Shown: one piece after another, positions 18,383-25,955 of the stretch
Numbering within the stretch: the first letter of the stretch is position 1
How the letters are laid out: each line of letters starts with the position of its first letter
NCBI GenBank assembly: GCA_003022565.1
Contig: PXTN01000020.1
Location: 1-36,706 of the forward strand
Source: Bacteroidetes bacterium QS_3_64_15
GTDB taxonomy: Bacteria > Bacteroidota > Rhodothermia > Rhodothermales > Salinibacteraceae
DNA: 36,706 nt
Reading direction: 5' to 3'
Notes under the pieces: model-generated
The model's database searches: none
What the model was told of the DNA's origin: nothing
Seen by the model: the letters and a program-made list of their open reading frames with translations, nothing else
Position numbers and translations under genes: made by a program

Positions 18383-18412
18383 TTTGAAACGAATTGGTTT
18401 GAAACGAATTGG
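18383..18412 (+). repeat. Perfect 15-bp direct repeat upstream of hisC
   Basis: TTTGAAACGAATTGG occurs twice, head to tail with no spacer, 30 nt before the hisC ATG. It is AT-richer than its surroundings and differs from the degenerate arrays because both copies are identical. It may be a tandem operator or promoter element. The 318-bp gap it sits in otherwise holds only the heptamer array at 18201-18249. Confidence 0.6.
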
Positions 18413-18442
18413 TCGTTCTCTTCGAGATGACCCACCGGACTC

Positions 18443-19567
18443 ATGGCCGTGGACGCTGCCCCGACCTCCATTGACGAGCTGCTCCAGCACATCCGCCCCG
18501 CCGTACGGGAGCGGAGCGAGTACGTGGTGGACATGCCGGAGGGGATCACCGTGAAGCTGAACCAGAACGAGAGCCCGCTTGGCCTGCCGGAGGACCTGAA
18601 GCAAGAGCTTCTCGACGCGTACGCGCAGGTGGAAATGAATCGATACCCCTCCGAGCAGCCGGACGACCTGCGGCGTGCGCTCGCGGAGTACGACGGGGTC
18701 GATCCGGACCAGATCATCGTCGGCAACGGCTCCAACGAGATTACGTACACCTTCGGCCTTGCCTTCCTGGATCCGGGCGATCCGGTGGTCCTCCCGCGTC
18801 CCATGTTCTCCCTCTACGAGAAGGTGATGCGCCTTCAGGAGGCGGACCTCACGAGCGTGCCCCCGCGCGAGGACTTTGGGTTCGACGCGGACGCGCTGGC
18901 CGCGGCCGCGGCCGAGACCGACGCCGTGCTCACGATCCTCACCACGCCCAACAACCCTACGGGCCTGGCCCTGACGCTCGACGAGATCGAGCAGGTCGTG
19001 GTGGCAAGCTCCGGGTTTGTGGTGGTCGACGAGGCCTACGTCGAGTTCAATCCGGAGGGCTCCGCCGTCGAACTGCTCGACCGGCATCCCAACGTGCTGA
19101 TTCTCCGCACCCTCTCGAAAGGGTTCGGGCTGGCCGGCGCGCGACTGGGGTACCTGGTGGCCCATCCCGCCGTGGTGCAGGAGCTCGTGAAAGCGCGCCT
19201 GCCGTTCATGGTGGACCGATTCGCCGAACAGACGGCCCTGGCGGTTCTCGAACGTCCAGCCCTCATTGAGGACCGCGTGCAGCGCATCCAGGCCTCGATC
19301 ACGAATCTCACCGAGACGCTTCAGAATGTGAACGGGGTCAAGGTGGTGCCATCGCAGGCAAATTTCGTCATTTTCACCACTCCCGCCCCGGCCGACGTGC
19401 TCCAGGACCGTCTCGCCAACTGCGGTGTGCTCGTCCGCAACATGGGCGGATACCCGGAACTCGAAGGCTATCTGCGGGTCAGCGCCGGGACTGAGGCGGA
19501 GAACAACGCGTTTCTGGGTGCGTTGGAAAAGTCGCTTTGTGAAGATGTGCCCGATCTTGATACGTAG
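18443..19567 (+). CDS. hisC: Histidinol-phosphate aminotransferase HisC
   Basis: HisC is a PLP enzyme that converts imidazole-acetol phosphate and glutamate to histidinol phosphate in histidine synthesis. The 374-residue product has 'KLNQNESPLGLP' near the N-terminus and 'VGNGSNEI' (93-100). The PLP-contacting 'TPNNPTG' is at 168-174, 'VVVDEAYVEF' at 193-202, and the Schiff-base Lys in 'LSKGFGLAGARLGY' (K226). The start is the ATG at 18443 and the length is normal. With hisD upstream it forms a his cluster fragment. The gap and tandem repeat suggest it may have its own control. Confidence 0.96.
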   Translation: MAVDAAPTSIDELLQHIRPAVRERSEYVVDMPEGITVKLNQNESPLGLPEDLKQELLDAYAQVEMNRYPSEQPDDLRRALAEYDGVDPDQIIVGNGSNEITYTFGLAFLDPGDPVVLPRPMFSLYEKVMRLQEADLTSVPPREDFGFDADALAAAAAETDAVLTILTTPNNPTGLALTLDEIEQVVVASSGFVVVDEAYVEFNPEGSAVELLDRHPNVLILRTLSKGFGLAGARLGYLVAHPAVVQELVKARLPFMVDRFAEQTALAVLERPALIEDRVQRIQASITNLTETLQNVNGVKVVPSQANFVIFTTPAPADVLQDRLANCGVLVRNMGGYPELEGYLRVSAGTEAENNAFLGALEKSLCEDVPDLDT

Positions 19568-19656
19568 CGGAGGATCTCTTCTCAGGGATCGGGGACACGG
19601 GGCACCGATTCCATATTCTCTGGTACTGAACACTCCTTGAATTCACTGAGCTCGTG

Positions 19657-20262
19657 ATGGATTTTACTCGGGTAGACATCATCGGTCTCTCTACCAGCCC
19701 GTCCAGCGGAGGGGCCTACGCCCTGGTGTTGGGAGAGGTCGAGGGCAATCGCCGCCTGCCGATCATCATCGGTGCATTCGAGGCCCAGGCGATTGCGTTG
19801 GAGCTGGAAAAAATTCAGCCGCCGCGTCCGATGACGCACGACCTGCTGCGCGACACGTTCGAGGCGGTAGATGTGGAGGTTACGGAGATCGTCATCGACG
19901 AGCTTCGGGAGGGCACCTTTTTCGCTAAGATTCGCTACCGCCACGACGGGGAGGAGCACCAGCTCGACTCTCGCCCCAGCGACGCCGTGGCGCTCGCCGT
20001 TCGGGTCGACGCACCCATCTTCGTCGCCCCCATGGTGATGGACGAGGCCGGGATCGTCGCCGAAGACGAATCCGACATCTCGTCCCTCGCCGAGCAGGCC
20101 GAGGAAACCTCGGTCGAAGAGGAAGAGATGGGCGGCACCGAGCTCGAAAAGAAGCAGAAGAAACTGGAGAAGGCCATCGAAGAAGAAAACTATGAACGTG
20201 CCGCCGAGCTGCGCGACGAAATTCAGCGCCTGGAGCAGGAGCAGCAGCAAAACCAGAACTGA
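19657..20262 (+). CDS. Bifunctional nuclease family protein (DUF151) with C-terminal UvrB/UvrC motif
   Basis: From the ATG at 19657 (a GTG lies directly before it) the product is 201 residues. The first ~130 residues are a DUF151/BFN domain: 'LPIIIGAFEAQAIALELEKI' and 'SRPSDAVALAVRVDAPIFVA' are its conserved blocks. An acidic linker follows. The C-terminal helix pair 'LEKAIEEENYERAAELRDEI' is the UVR motif also found in UvrB and UvrC. Family members were reported to have DNase/RNase activity in plants, but the bacterial role is not settled. It lies 90 nt after hisC and ends at a strong terminator. Confidence 0.9.
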   Translation: MDFTRVDIIGLSTSPSSGGAYALVLGEVEGNRRLPIIIGAFEAQAIALELEKIQPPRPMTHDLLRDTFEAVDVEVTEIVIDELREGTFFAKIRYRHDGEEHQLDSRPSDAVALAVRVDAPIFVAPMVMDEAGIVAEDESDISSLAEQAEETSVEEEEMGGTELEKKQKKLEKAIEEENYERAAELRDEIQRLEQEQQQNQN

Positions 20263-20290
20263 GGCGCACACTTGGCCCCGACGAATCTGG

Positions 20291-20330
20291 CGAAGCCTTG
20301 AGGGATCTCCCCCGAGGCTTCGCTTTTTTT
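20291..20330 (+). terminator. Rho-independent terminator after the DUF151 gene
   Basis: An outer 8-bp stem CGAAGCCT/AGGCTTCG with further pairing inside (GGG/CCC) is followed by C and seven T residues (20324-20330). It lies 28 nt after the stop codon. Confidence 0.9.
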
Positions 20331-20334
20331 GTTG

Positions 20335-20355
20335 AGGCGTCCCGGCGGGACGCCT
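20335..20355. repeat. Perfect 9-bp inverted repeat just after the terminator
   Basis: AGGCGTCCC-GGC-GGGACGCCT forms a 9-bp stem with a 3-base loop. It starts 5 nt after the preceding T-tract and 58 nt before the bshC start. It could be an operator, or an mRNA 5' hairpin of bshC. It shares the GTCCC/GGGAC arms of the dispersed palindrome but not its centre. Confidence 0.6.
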
Positions 20356-20412
20356 TTACGCACCACGAAACCGTCTTTGCCTCACAGGCATCCACGTCCA
20401 CACGCTCCCCGC

Positions 20413-22056
20413 ATGACGCCGTCCGTCCAGACCGCCGTCCGCCGCGCACCGTTTGCCGATCTCGGTGCGTTCCCGGATCTCTTCGTCGACTACTGTACCC
20501 ACTTCGACACGGTGGCGGACATTTACACGGGCGACTGGCAGGACCTCTCGGCCCGGCGCGAGGCCGCTGACGCAGCAGCCCGGCGCCCCGCCGACCGCGA
20601 CGCACTGGCCGACGTGCTGCTCGACCAGAACGAGCGCTGGGGCCTCGACGCAACGGCCCGGTCCCACATCGAGGCCCTGCGCGACCCCGAGTCCGTCGCG
20701 ATCGTGACGGGGCAGCAGGTGGGCCTCTTCACGGGGCCGCTCTATACCATCTACAAGACCATCACCACGCTCCAGCTGGCCGAGGAGTGGGCCGAGCAGA
20801 CGGGACGCCCCGTGGTGCCGGTCTTCTGGGTGGAGGGCGAAGACCACGACGTCGAGGAGATTGCCACGGCCCACGTCCTGCACCGCAACGAGGTTGTGCC
20901 GCTCCACTACGACCCTGATGTGAGCGACAATCCCGGCGCTGTGGGCCGGCTCGCCCTTACCGATGACATCAACGATATGCTCGCCCGGCTCGACGAGGCC
21001 TTGCCGCCATCCGACTTCAAGCCGGGCGTGATGGAGCGGGTGCGCGCTGCATACCAGCCCGGCACGCGGATCGAGGACGCGTTCACCCGATTGATGCGCT
21101 CGCTGTTCGAGGACGACGGCCTTGTCTTTATCAACCCGGACGACGCGCGCCTGAAGGCGCTAAGCCGTCCCCTCTTCCGCCACGAGATCGAGGATCCGCA
21201 GACGCCTGCTGTCCGCATCAACGCCGCCAGTCAGGCGCTCCGCGACCGGGGCTACCACGCGCAGGTGACGGCCCGCCCCACCAACCTGTTCTGGCTCGGC
21301 GACGACAGCCGCCGGGCCATTGACCTGGGCGAAGATGGCACGTTCCGGCTCCGCGGCACCGACCGGACGTTCTCGCGCACCGACCTGCTCGATCGCCTCG
21401 ACGCCGAACCTGAGCGCTTCAGCCCCAACGTCGTCCTGCGCCCGCTCATGCAGGACCACCTCCTGCCCACGGCGGCCTATGTGGCGGGGCCCGGCGAGGT
21501 CTCCTACCTTGCCCAGTACGGCGACGTGTATGACTGGGCGGAGCTCGACATGCCGCTCATCCACCCGCGGGCGAGCGTCTCCCTGGTTGAGGGCAAGGTG
21601 CAGAAGGTGCTCGACAAGTACGACCTCTCGGTTGCGGATTTTCGGGACGACCTGGAAGTCCTCTTCCAGGACGTGGTCGTCGAGATGATGGAGGTGGATG
21701 TAGACGCCGTCTTCTCCGAGGCGATGCCGCAGCTCCACCAGGCCCTCAACGCCCTCAAGCCCGAGGTGGAGGCCGTCGACCGGACGCTCGGCTCCTCGAC
21801 GGAGGCGACCCGGGCCGCCATCATCGACGAGATGGAGGCGCTGAAGCAGAAGGTCGTTCGCGCCGAGAAGCGACAGCAGGACGAGGTGCGGGCGCAACTC
21901 AAAAAGGCCCACGTCAACCTCCGCCCGAACGGACACCTCCAGGAACGCACGATCAACGTGCTGTACTACCTGAACAAGTACAGCCCCGACCTGCTCGACG
22001 AGCTTCAACACGCGCTCCGCACCGACACCTCTGCGCACCAGGTGATGGAACTGTAG
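20413..22056 (+). CDS. bshC: Putative bacillithiol cysteine-adding enzyme BshC
   Basis: BshC adds cysteine to GlcN-malate in the final step of bacillithiol synthesis, producing the main low-molecular-weight thiol of Firmicutes and many Bacteroidetes relatives. The product has 547 residues from the ATG at 20413, typical for the family. Conserved blocks are 'IVTGQQVGLFTGPLYTIYK' (97-115), 'PVFWVEGEDHDVEEI' (136-150), and the C-terminal 'HVNLRPNGHLQERTINVLYY'. A coiled coil precedes that end (about residues 430-500). The in-frame ATG at 20329 is rejected because it would read through the 20335 inverted repeat. The bshA and bshB genes are not in the window. Confidence 0.93.
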   Translation: MTPSVQTAVRRAPFADLGAFPDLFVDYCTHFDTVADIYTGDWQDLSARREAADAAARRPADRDALADVLLDQNERWGLDATARSHIEALRDPESVAIVTGQQVGLFTGPLYTIYKTITTLQLAEEWAEQTGRPVVPVFWVEGEDHDVEEIATAHVLHRNEVVPLHYDPDVSDNPGAVGRLALTDDINDMLARLDEALPPSDFKPGVMERVRAAYQPGTRIEDAFTRLMRSLFEDDGLVFINPDDARLKALSRPLFRHEIEDPQTPAVRINAASQALRDRGYHAQVTARPTNLFWLGDDSRRAIDLGEDGTFRLRGTDRTFSRTDLLDRLDAEPERFSPNVVLRPLMQDHLLPTAAYVAGPGEVSYLAQYGDVYDWAELDMPLIHPRASVSLVEGKVQKVLDKYDLSVADFRDDLEVLFQDVVVEMMEVDVDAVFSEAMPQLHQALNALKPEVEAVDRTLGSSTEATRAAIIDEMEALKQKVVRAEKRQQDEVRAQLKKAHVNLRPNGHLQERTINVLYYLNKYSPDLLDELQHALRTDTSAHQVMEL

Positions 22057-22061
22057 GATAG

Positions 22062-22110
22062 GTGTGGAAGGATTGGATGTATGGAGGTGTGGAGGTGCGA
22101 ACGTCAGAAG
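22062..22110 (+). repeat. Octamer array (GTRTGGAG type) after bshC
   Basis: Units GTGTGGAA, a 9-base GGATTGGAT, GTATGGAG, GTGTGGAG, GTGCGAAC and GTCAGAAG follow the bshC stop by 5 nt. The reverse complement (CTCCATAC, CTCCACAC) is the same type of unit as the ACATCCAC array at 23445-23468. Confidence 0.7.
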
Positions 22111-22150
22111 GGGATTCGATCGCCGGGGACAAGACTATTTGGTACTGCTC

Positions 22151-22816
22151 ATGGACGACGTGCCTGATCCCGATTTTCTCTTCAGTTCGCTCATCGAGCA
22201 CGCGATTGAGTTGTCGGCGCAGTGGCACGACGGGACCTATCGCAAGAGCGTGTGGCGCGACCCGGCCTTTGAGGTGCCGGAGGGCGAGGAGATTCAGATT
22301 CCGGTGATCGCGCACCTGGCCGCCGTCGCGTCGATCGTGCACCGGGCGGGATGGGACGAGACGACCGTGGCCGCCGCGCACCTACACGACGCGATCGAGG
22401 ACATGAACGAGCACGGGCAGCGCCTGCGGCGCAAACAACTCCGCGACGCCGTGGGGGCGGAGGTAACCCGGCTCGTGGCGCAGGTGTCCGAGCAGAAGCT
22501 GAACGACGACGGCGAGATGCGCCCCTGGCGTGACCGCAAGGAGGACTACCTGGAAAGCATCCGCGCAGGCAGTCCTCCGGCGGCGGCCATCAGCCTGGCC
22601 GACAAGATCCACAACCTGTGGTCGATCACCCAGAGCCTGGAGGCAGGCGAAGACATCTTGTCCGTCCTGAGCGGCGACGCGGAGGCGCAGCAGTGGTTCC
22701 ATGAGGCCGTCCTGGAGACCTCGCGGGCGCACGATGACCCGCGCCTCACCCCGATGCGAGATCGCCTCCAAACGGAGCTCGACCGCTTCGAGTCCGTCCT
22801 AAAGCGTGAGGGCTGA
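22151..22816 (+). CDS. HD-domain phosphohydrolase, SpoT/RelA-hydrolase-like
   Basis: From the ATG at 22151 the product is 221 residues. Metal-binding HD elements are visible: His55 in 'PVIAHLAAVASIVHRAG', the doublet in 'AAHLHDAIED' (H79, D80), and 'SLADKIHNLWSI' with its later Asp. The 'HLHDAIED ... ADKIHNL' pattern is that of the (p)ppGpp hydrolase domain of RelA/SpoT. There is no synthetase domain. It may hydrolyse ppGpp or another nucleotide, but substrate cannot be read from sequence. It lies 94 nt after bshC, separated by a repeat array. Its C-terminus overlaps the opposite small gene by 71 bp. Confidence 0.8.
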   Translation: MDDVPDPDFLFSSLIEHAIELSAQWHDGTYRKSVWRDPAFEVPEGEEIQIPVIAHLAAVASIVHRAGWDETTVAAAHLHDAIEDMNEHGQRLRRKQLRDAVGAEVTRLVAQVSEQKLNDDGEMRPWRDRKEDYLESIRAGSPPAAAISLADKIHNLWSITQSLEAGEDILSVLSGDAEAQQWFHEAVLETSRAHDDPRLTPMRDRLQTELDRFESVLKREG

Positions 22817-23048
22817 GGTCGATGCGGTCGAGACTCACGGCTTTGCGGCATTGGGCGAACGTCCGGACCCAGGGTCCGCGGCGCCCTGTTTCGCCTCCCT
22901 TCCGCCAACGCTCTGCCCGAATGTACCGTGTCGGCCCTGCCGCGTCGCGCCGGGACGCAGCACGGTCGGGACGGATCGGTGCGCGCCCGACGAGCAGTCC
23001 GGCGATGAATGCGGCGGCGAGACCGATAAGGAATAGAAACGCGGTCAT
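22746..23048 (-). CDS. Small membrane-anchored protein, uncertain
   Basis: The 100-residue frame begins with one clear transmembrane helix (TAFLFLIGLAAAFIAGLLVG), then a basic, Arg-rich tail. Its ATG overlaps by frame the 'CCATGACC' that follows the small gene at 23056-23250, which suggests the two were translated together. The C-terminal 24 residues overlap the HD gene on the other strand, and the tail looks less protein-like, so the true end could be earlier or shifted. Function is unknown. Confidence 0.35.
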   Translation of the reverse strand: MTAFLFLIGLAAAFIAGLLVGRAPIRPDRAASRRDAAGPTRYIRAERWRKGGETGRRGPWVRTFAQCRKAVSLDRIDLSPHALGRTRSGRAPFGGDLASG

Positions 23049-23055
23049 GGCTCAC

Positions 23056-23250
23056 TCAGGGGCGGCACGTCATCCGGAATGTCGGCGTCGGGAAGGCCTC
23101 CTGGATCAGGGTCCACCCGCGGTCCTCATCGTAATACCGCTGGGCGTACTCCGTCCTCTCCTGTCCATGGCCGAGCCATGCCTACGCCTCACGGCGCCAG
23201 TTCACTTCGTTGAGGGTGGTGGGCCGGGCCATTGCCTCCCCATTCTCCAT
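23056..23250 (-). pseudogene. Small gene interrupted by an in-frame TAG
   Basis: Reading from the ATG at 23250, the frame gives 22 codons ('MARPTTLNEVNWRREA' from the second Met), then TAG at 23182-23184. It resumes in the same frame with 'AWLGHGQERTEYAQRYYDED', then 'RGWTLIQEAFPTPTFRMTCR', to the TGA at 23056. Both halves look like one helical, charged protein of about 63 residues, so a nonsense mutation (or readthrough) is the simplest reading. The next small gene begins 7 nt after the stop. No family is recognised. Confidence 0.4.
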
Positions 23251-23382
23251 GGACCGCAGAAGATGATTGCCCCCAACGGTCGGGCTCCGTCCCCCATCGT
23301 TCTGTGGCTTTCCCTTTCAATCACCGAGACTTCTCCATCCTCGATCCACGCACCACCCTCCAGCCTCGCTCTTTCCCCCGCC

Positions 23383-23468
23383 CTCGATTTACGGCACTCG
23401 ATTCACGCCCCTAGCTTCCCGCCCCTCATTCTTCCCTCTTCCAGACATCCACACATCCATACGTCCAC
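23383..23468 (+). repeat. Mixed heptamer then octamer array after the purine phosphorylase
   Basis: Bases 23383-23444 read as 7-base units, several starting with CTC (CTCGATT occurs twice, then CTAGCTT and CTCATTC). From 23445 the period becomes 8 (ACATCCAC, ACATCCAT, ACGTCCAC). The array ends 2 nt from the stop codon of the minus-strand gene at 23471. The switch of period inside one array links the 7- and 8-base forms. Confidence 0.7.
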
Positions 23469-23470
23469 CC

Positions 23471-24331
23471 TTACCCCTCCGAAACCCGCACAATCCCCTG
23501 CACGAGCCTCATCAGATCCCCCCGCACACGCTCGCTCACCTTGAGGACCTCGTCGTGATCGAGGGCGCCCGCCGCCAGCCCCGCCGCTGGATTCGTGATC
23601 GTGGACAGGCCGAGCACCGTCATCCCCAGCCGGTGCGCCTGAGTCACCTCCGGCACCGTGCTCATCCCTACCGCGTCGGCCCCCAGGTGCGCCAGCGCCC
23701 GCACCTCCGCCTTCGTCTCGTAGCTGGGCCCGAGGGTCCAGGCGTAGATGCCGCGGCGCGCGTCCAGCCCTAGATCGAGCGCCACCTGCTCGGCCCGGCT
23801 CGTCCACGCCGGGTCGTAGAACGGCTCCCGACCCGTACGCCCCGCCGCCGCTCCGTCGTGCCGACGCGCCGGCACCGCGCCCGACCCCACGCTCGGACTG
23901 GCGAAGGCCATGTTTAGGTGGCCGGTGATGAACATGAGCGTGCCGGGGTCGAAGGTGCGGTTGATGCCACCGGCCGAGTTGGTGACGAGCAGGCGCTCGG
24001 CGCCGAGGGTGTGGAGGAGCCGCACCGGCATCGCAATCTGCTGCACCGGGTAGCCTTCGTAGAGGTGCACGCGTCCCTGCACGAAGACGACGCGGGTCCC
24101 CTCCAGCCCCCCGAAGACGAGTTGCCCGTCGTGCCCCTTCACGGTCGACTCGGGGTAGCCGGGAATGTCCGTGGCCGGCACGACGGTCGTCTCGTCCGCC
24201 GCCTCCGCCAGCTGCCCCAAGCCGGAGCCCAAGATGAGCGCCACCTCGGGCGACACATCGACACGCTCCCGCACCGCCGCCACCGCAGCATCGAGGTCTT
24301 CATCGTCGTGCACAGTCGGATCGGATCGCAT
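23471..24331 (-). CDS. punA: Purine-nucleoside phosphorylase (class I, trimeric type)
   Basis: This enzyme splits inosine and guanosine with phosphate to the base and ribose-1-phosphate in purine salvage. The product has 286 residues from the ATG at 24331 (a TTG start six bases earlier is possible). Blocks are 'ALILGSGLGQLAE' (phosphate-site Ser36), 'FVQGRVHLYEGYP' (His89), 'VTNSAGGIN', 'LGPSYETKAEV' (Glu205) and 'DAVGMSTVPEVTQAHRLGM'. The loop after 'TGHLNM' is unusual. The common PLxG..GPRFPDM segment is replaced by a Gly/Ala/Arg-rich stretch (145-170). The gene lies on the minus strand after the coupled recX/permease pair. Confidence 0.93.
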   Translation of the reverse strand: MRSDPTVHDDEDLDAAVAAVRERVDVSPEVALILGSGLGQLAEAADETTVVPATDIPGYPESTVKGHDGQLVFGGLEGTRVVFVQGRVHLYEGYPVQQIAMPVRLLHTLGAERLLVTNSAGGINRTFDPGTLMFITGHLNMAFASPSVGSGAVPARRHDGAAAGRTGREPFYDPAWTSRAEQVALDLGLDARRGIYAWTLGPSYETKAEVRALAHLGADAVGMSTVPEVTQAHRLGMTVLGLSTITNPAAGLAAGALDHDEVLKVSERVRGDLMRLVQGIVRVSEG

Positions 24332-24441
24332 AGACAATTCTGTCGATATGTGAGGAAGCTTGGAGAGGGCCTGCTCTCGTACAGGGATCGTAAATGGAAG
24401 TATCTGTCCCGATGGGAATCGAGGACACCGATAGGAATCGT

Positions 24442-24522
24442 TCCCGATAGCCGTCGGGATGCCGTACCGACAGCTGTCGTGTACCGCTGTCGGTCCCGAC
24501 CTACGTACCGACTACCGTCGGT
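24442..24522. repeat. Cluster of palindromes upstream of the purine phosphorylase
   Basis: Three palindromic elements lie within 81 bp. One is a copy of the dispersed palindrome, TCCCGATAGCCGTCGGGA (24442-24459). The second is a 9-bp inverted repeat, ACCGACAGC/GCTGTCGGT (24466-24494), holding the perfect palindrome CGACAGCTGTCG. The third is ACCGAC-TACC-GTCGGT (24507-24522). They share GTCGG/CCGAC cores. The stretch lies in a 322-bp gap with no gene, 111-191 bp before the phosphorylase start. Confidence 0.65.
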
Positions 24523-24560
24523 GTGCCGTCGGGGTGGGCATGCGGGCGTTTCCCTCCCAG

Positions 24561-24591
24561 ACGCCCAAACGCTCAGACCCCCACACTGAGC
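24561..24591 (+). repeat. Octamer array with nested inverted repeat
   Basis: Units ACGCCCAA, ACGCTCAG and ACCCCCAC follow with an 8-base period, like the ACGCCCAN arms at 15340-15408. GCTCAG (24571-24576) and CTGAGC (24586-24591) form an inverted repeat across the last unit. The array lies 62 nt from the stop of the minus-strand AI-2E-family gene. Confidence 0.65.
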
Positions 24592-24653
24592 GGCCTCCCT
24601 CTTGAGGACTTCTCCCAATAAGAGCGGCAGTGAGCAAAGATCGGCTTCCATCC

Positions 24654-25955
24654 TCAGCCCGCACGCAGGATCCGGTAGTTGCGCAGGCTCCACAGCAACT
24701 GCTCAACGATCACCCGCACCGTCGTGGTGACGGGAATGGCCACCAGCATCCCCACGAGGCCTCCAAGCTGCGCGCCCACGAGCACCACGAGGAGGATGAC
24801 GAGCGGATGGGTCTGCGCGGCCCGCGAGAAGATGAGGGGCTGGAGCAGCACGTTGTCGGCCAGCTGCGTGAGGGCCATAGCGAGGGCCACGCCGGGCACA
24901 AGCGACGCGTCGCCGGTCTGGGCAATGCCCACCAGCGTGCCCGCCAGGAAGCCCAGAAAGGGGCCGAAGTAGGGAATGGTGTTAGCGAGGCCGGTGAAGA
25001 TGCCGATCGCAATCGCTCCGCGCAGGCCTACGATCCAGAGGAGGGCCGAGGCAATGACGGCAATCGCTGTGCCCTGCACGAGCAGTGCGCGGAAGTACCG
25101 GCCGATACTGAGCTCCACTTTGGCAAGAATGGACAGCGTGACCTCAAAATAGCGGTTGGGGACGAGGTACAGGAGGTTCCGCCGAATCTTGAGCTCATCT
25201 TTCAGCAGAAAGAACGTGACGAAGGGAATGATGACGATCGCGTACACGATGTTCGTGAAGACCGCCACGACAGAGCTCACCGTGTTTGCGATTCGCTCTC
25301 CGCCGACCAGATCGCCCTGTACCAGCGACTGGGCTACCTGACGCACATTCTCCTCCAGCACCCCCTGTTCCAGCGGCGCGATCTCCTGGATCTGAGCCTC
25401 AATGAGATTGGCCACGTACACGGCGGTGTCCACGGTAATGAGCTGCGACAGGTCCTGCACCTGACGCGTAATGAACGGAACGACCGACGTGACGATCACC
25501 GAGATGGCCGCCAGGAGCCCCGCAAACGAGAGCAGTATGGCGGGCACCCGACCAAGGCCAAGGCCCTGAATGCGATCGACGAGGGGCCGGAGCAGATACG
25601 CCAAGATGCCCCCGACGGCGAGGTACAGCACGATGCCGGCGAAGTACCAGAGCATCCACCCGACGGTCGCCACGGCGGCGGCTCCAAGCACGAAGCGGAC
25701 GATTCGGTCGAGCGTAAAGGTGGTGGGCGCGTCCTCTGCAGATCGGGCGGATGGCTTCGCCGGCGGCGCGGCGCGCCGGGAGGAGGCCCCCTCCGGCACC
25801 GGCGTGTTTTCGTCCGTCGAAGCGGTCTCCCCGTCGGCGGCGGGCACTCTCTCGCGAGGTGTGGAAGACGGATCGGGGCCGTCGGGCATGGAGTGCAGCG
25901 ACGTCTGTAGAAACGAGCGTGCAGGACGCCTTGGGGCTGACGTAGCGTCGGCCAT
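24654..25955 (-). CDS. AI-2E family transporter (PerM/YdiK type)
   Basis: This 433-residue protein has a long charged, Pro-rich N-terminus (1-80) followed by the seven- or eight-helix AI-2E transporter domain. Two hydrophobic helices lie at about 86-125, another at about 138-160, and a further set follows residue 225. The conserved 'ANTIPYFGPFLGFLAGTLVG' block lies near 310-330, and the closing segment is 'VGMLVAIPVTTTVRVIVEQL'. Family members export varied small molecules or ions, so substrate cannot be named. Its ATG touches the recX stop (TAGATG), so the two are probably translated together. A shorter start at residue 23 is possible. Confidence 0.88.
   Translation of the reverse strand: MADATSAPRRPARSFLQTSLHSMPDGPDPSSTPRERVPAADGETASTDENTPVPEGASSRRAAPPAKPSARSAEDAPTTFTLDRIVRFVLGAAAVATVGWMLWYFAGIVLYLAVGGILAYLLRPLVDRIQGLGLGRVPAILLSFAGLLAAISVIVTSVVPFITRQVQDLSQLITVDTAVYVANLIEAQIQEIAPLEQGVLEENVRQVAQSLVQGDLVGGERIANTVSSVVAVFTNIVYAIVIIPFVTFFLLKDELKIRRNLLYLVPNRYFEVTLSILAKVELSIGRYFRALLVQGTAIAVIASALLWIVGLRGAIAIGIFTGLANTIPYFGPFLGFLAGTLVGIAQTGDASLVPGVALAMALTQLADNVLLQPLIFSRAAQTHPLVILLVVLVGAQLGGLVGMLVAIPVTTTVRVIVEQLLWSLRNYRILRAG

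Noticed and set aside
16796..19633. 945-codon open frame on the minus strand opposite hisD and hisC
   Set aside because: It is the antisense shadow of two genes with unmistakable family motifs. Its translation is rich in His, Arg and Val without any domain.
22062..22150. Longer N-terminus for the HD-domain protein from ATG 22064
   Set aside because: That extension would be encoded by the octamer array. Conserved sequence begins after the ATG at 22151.
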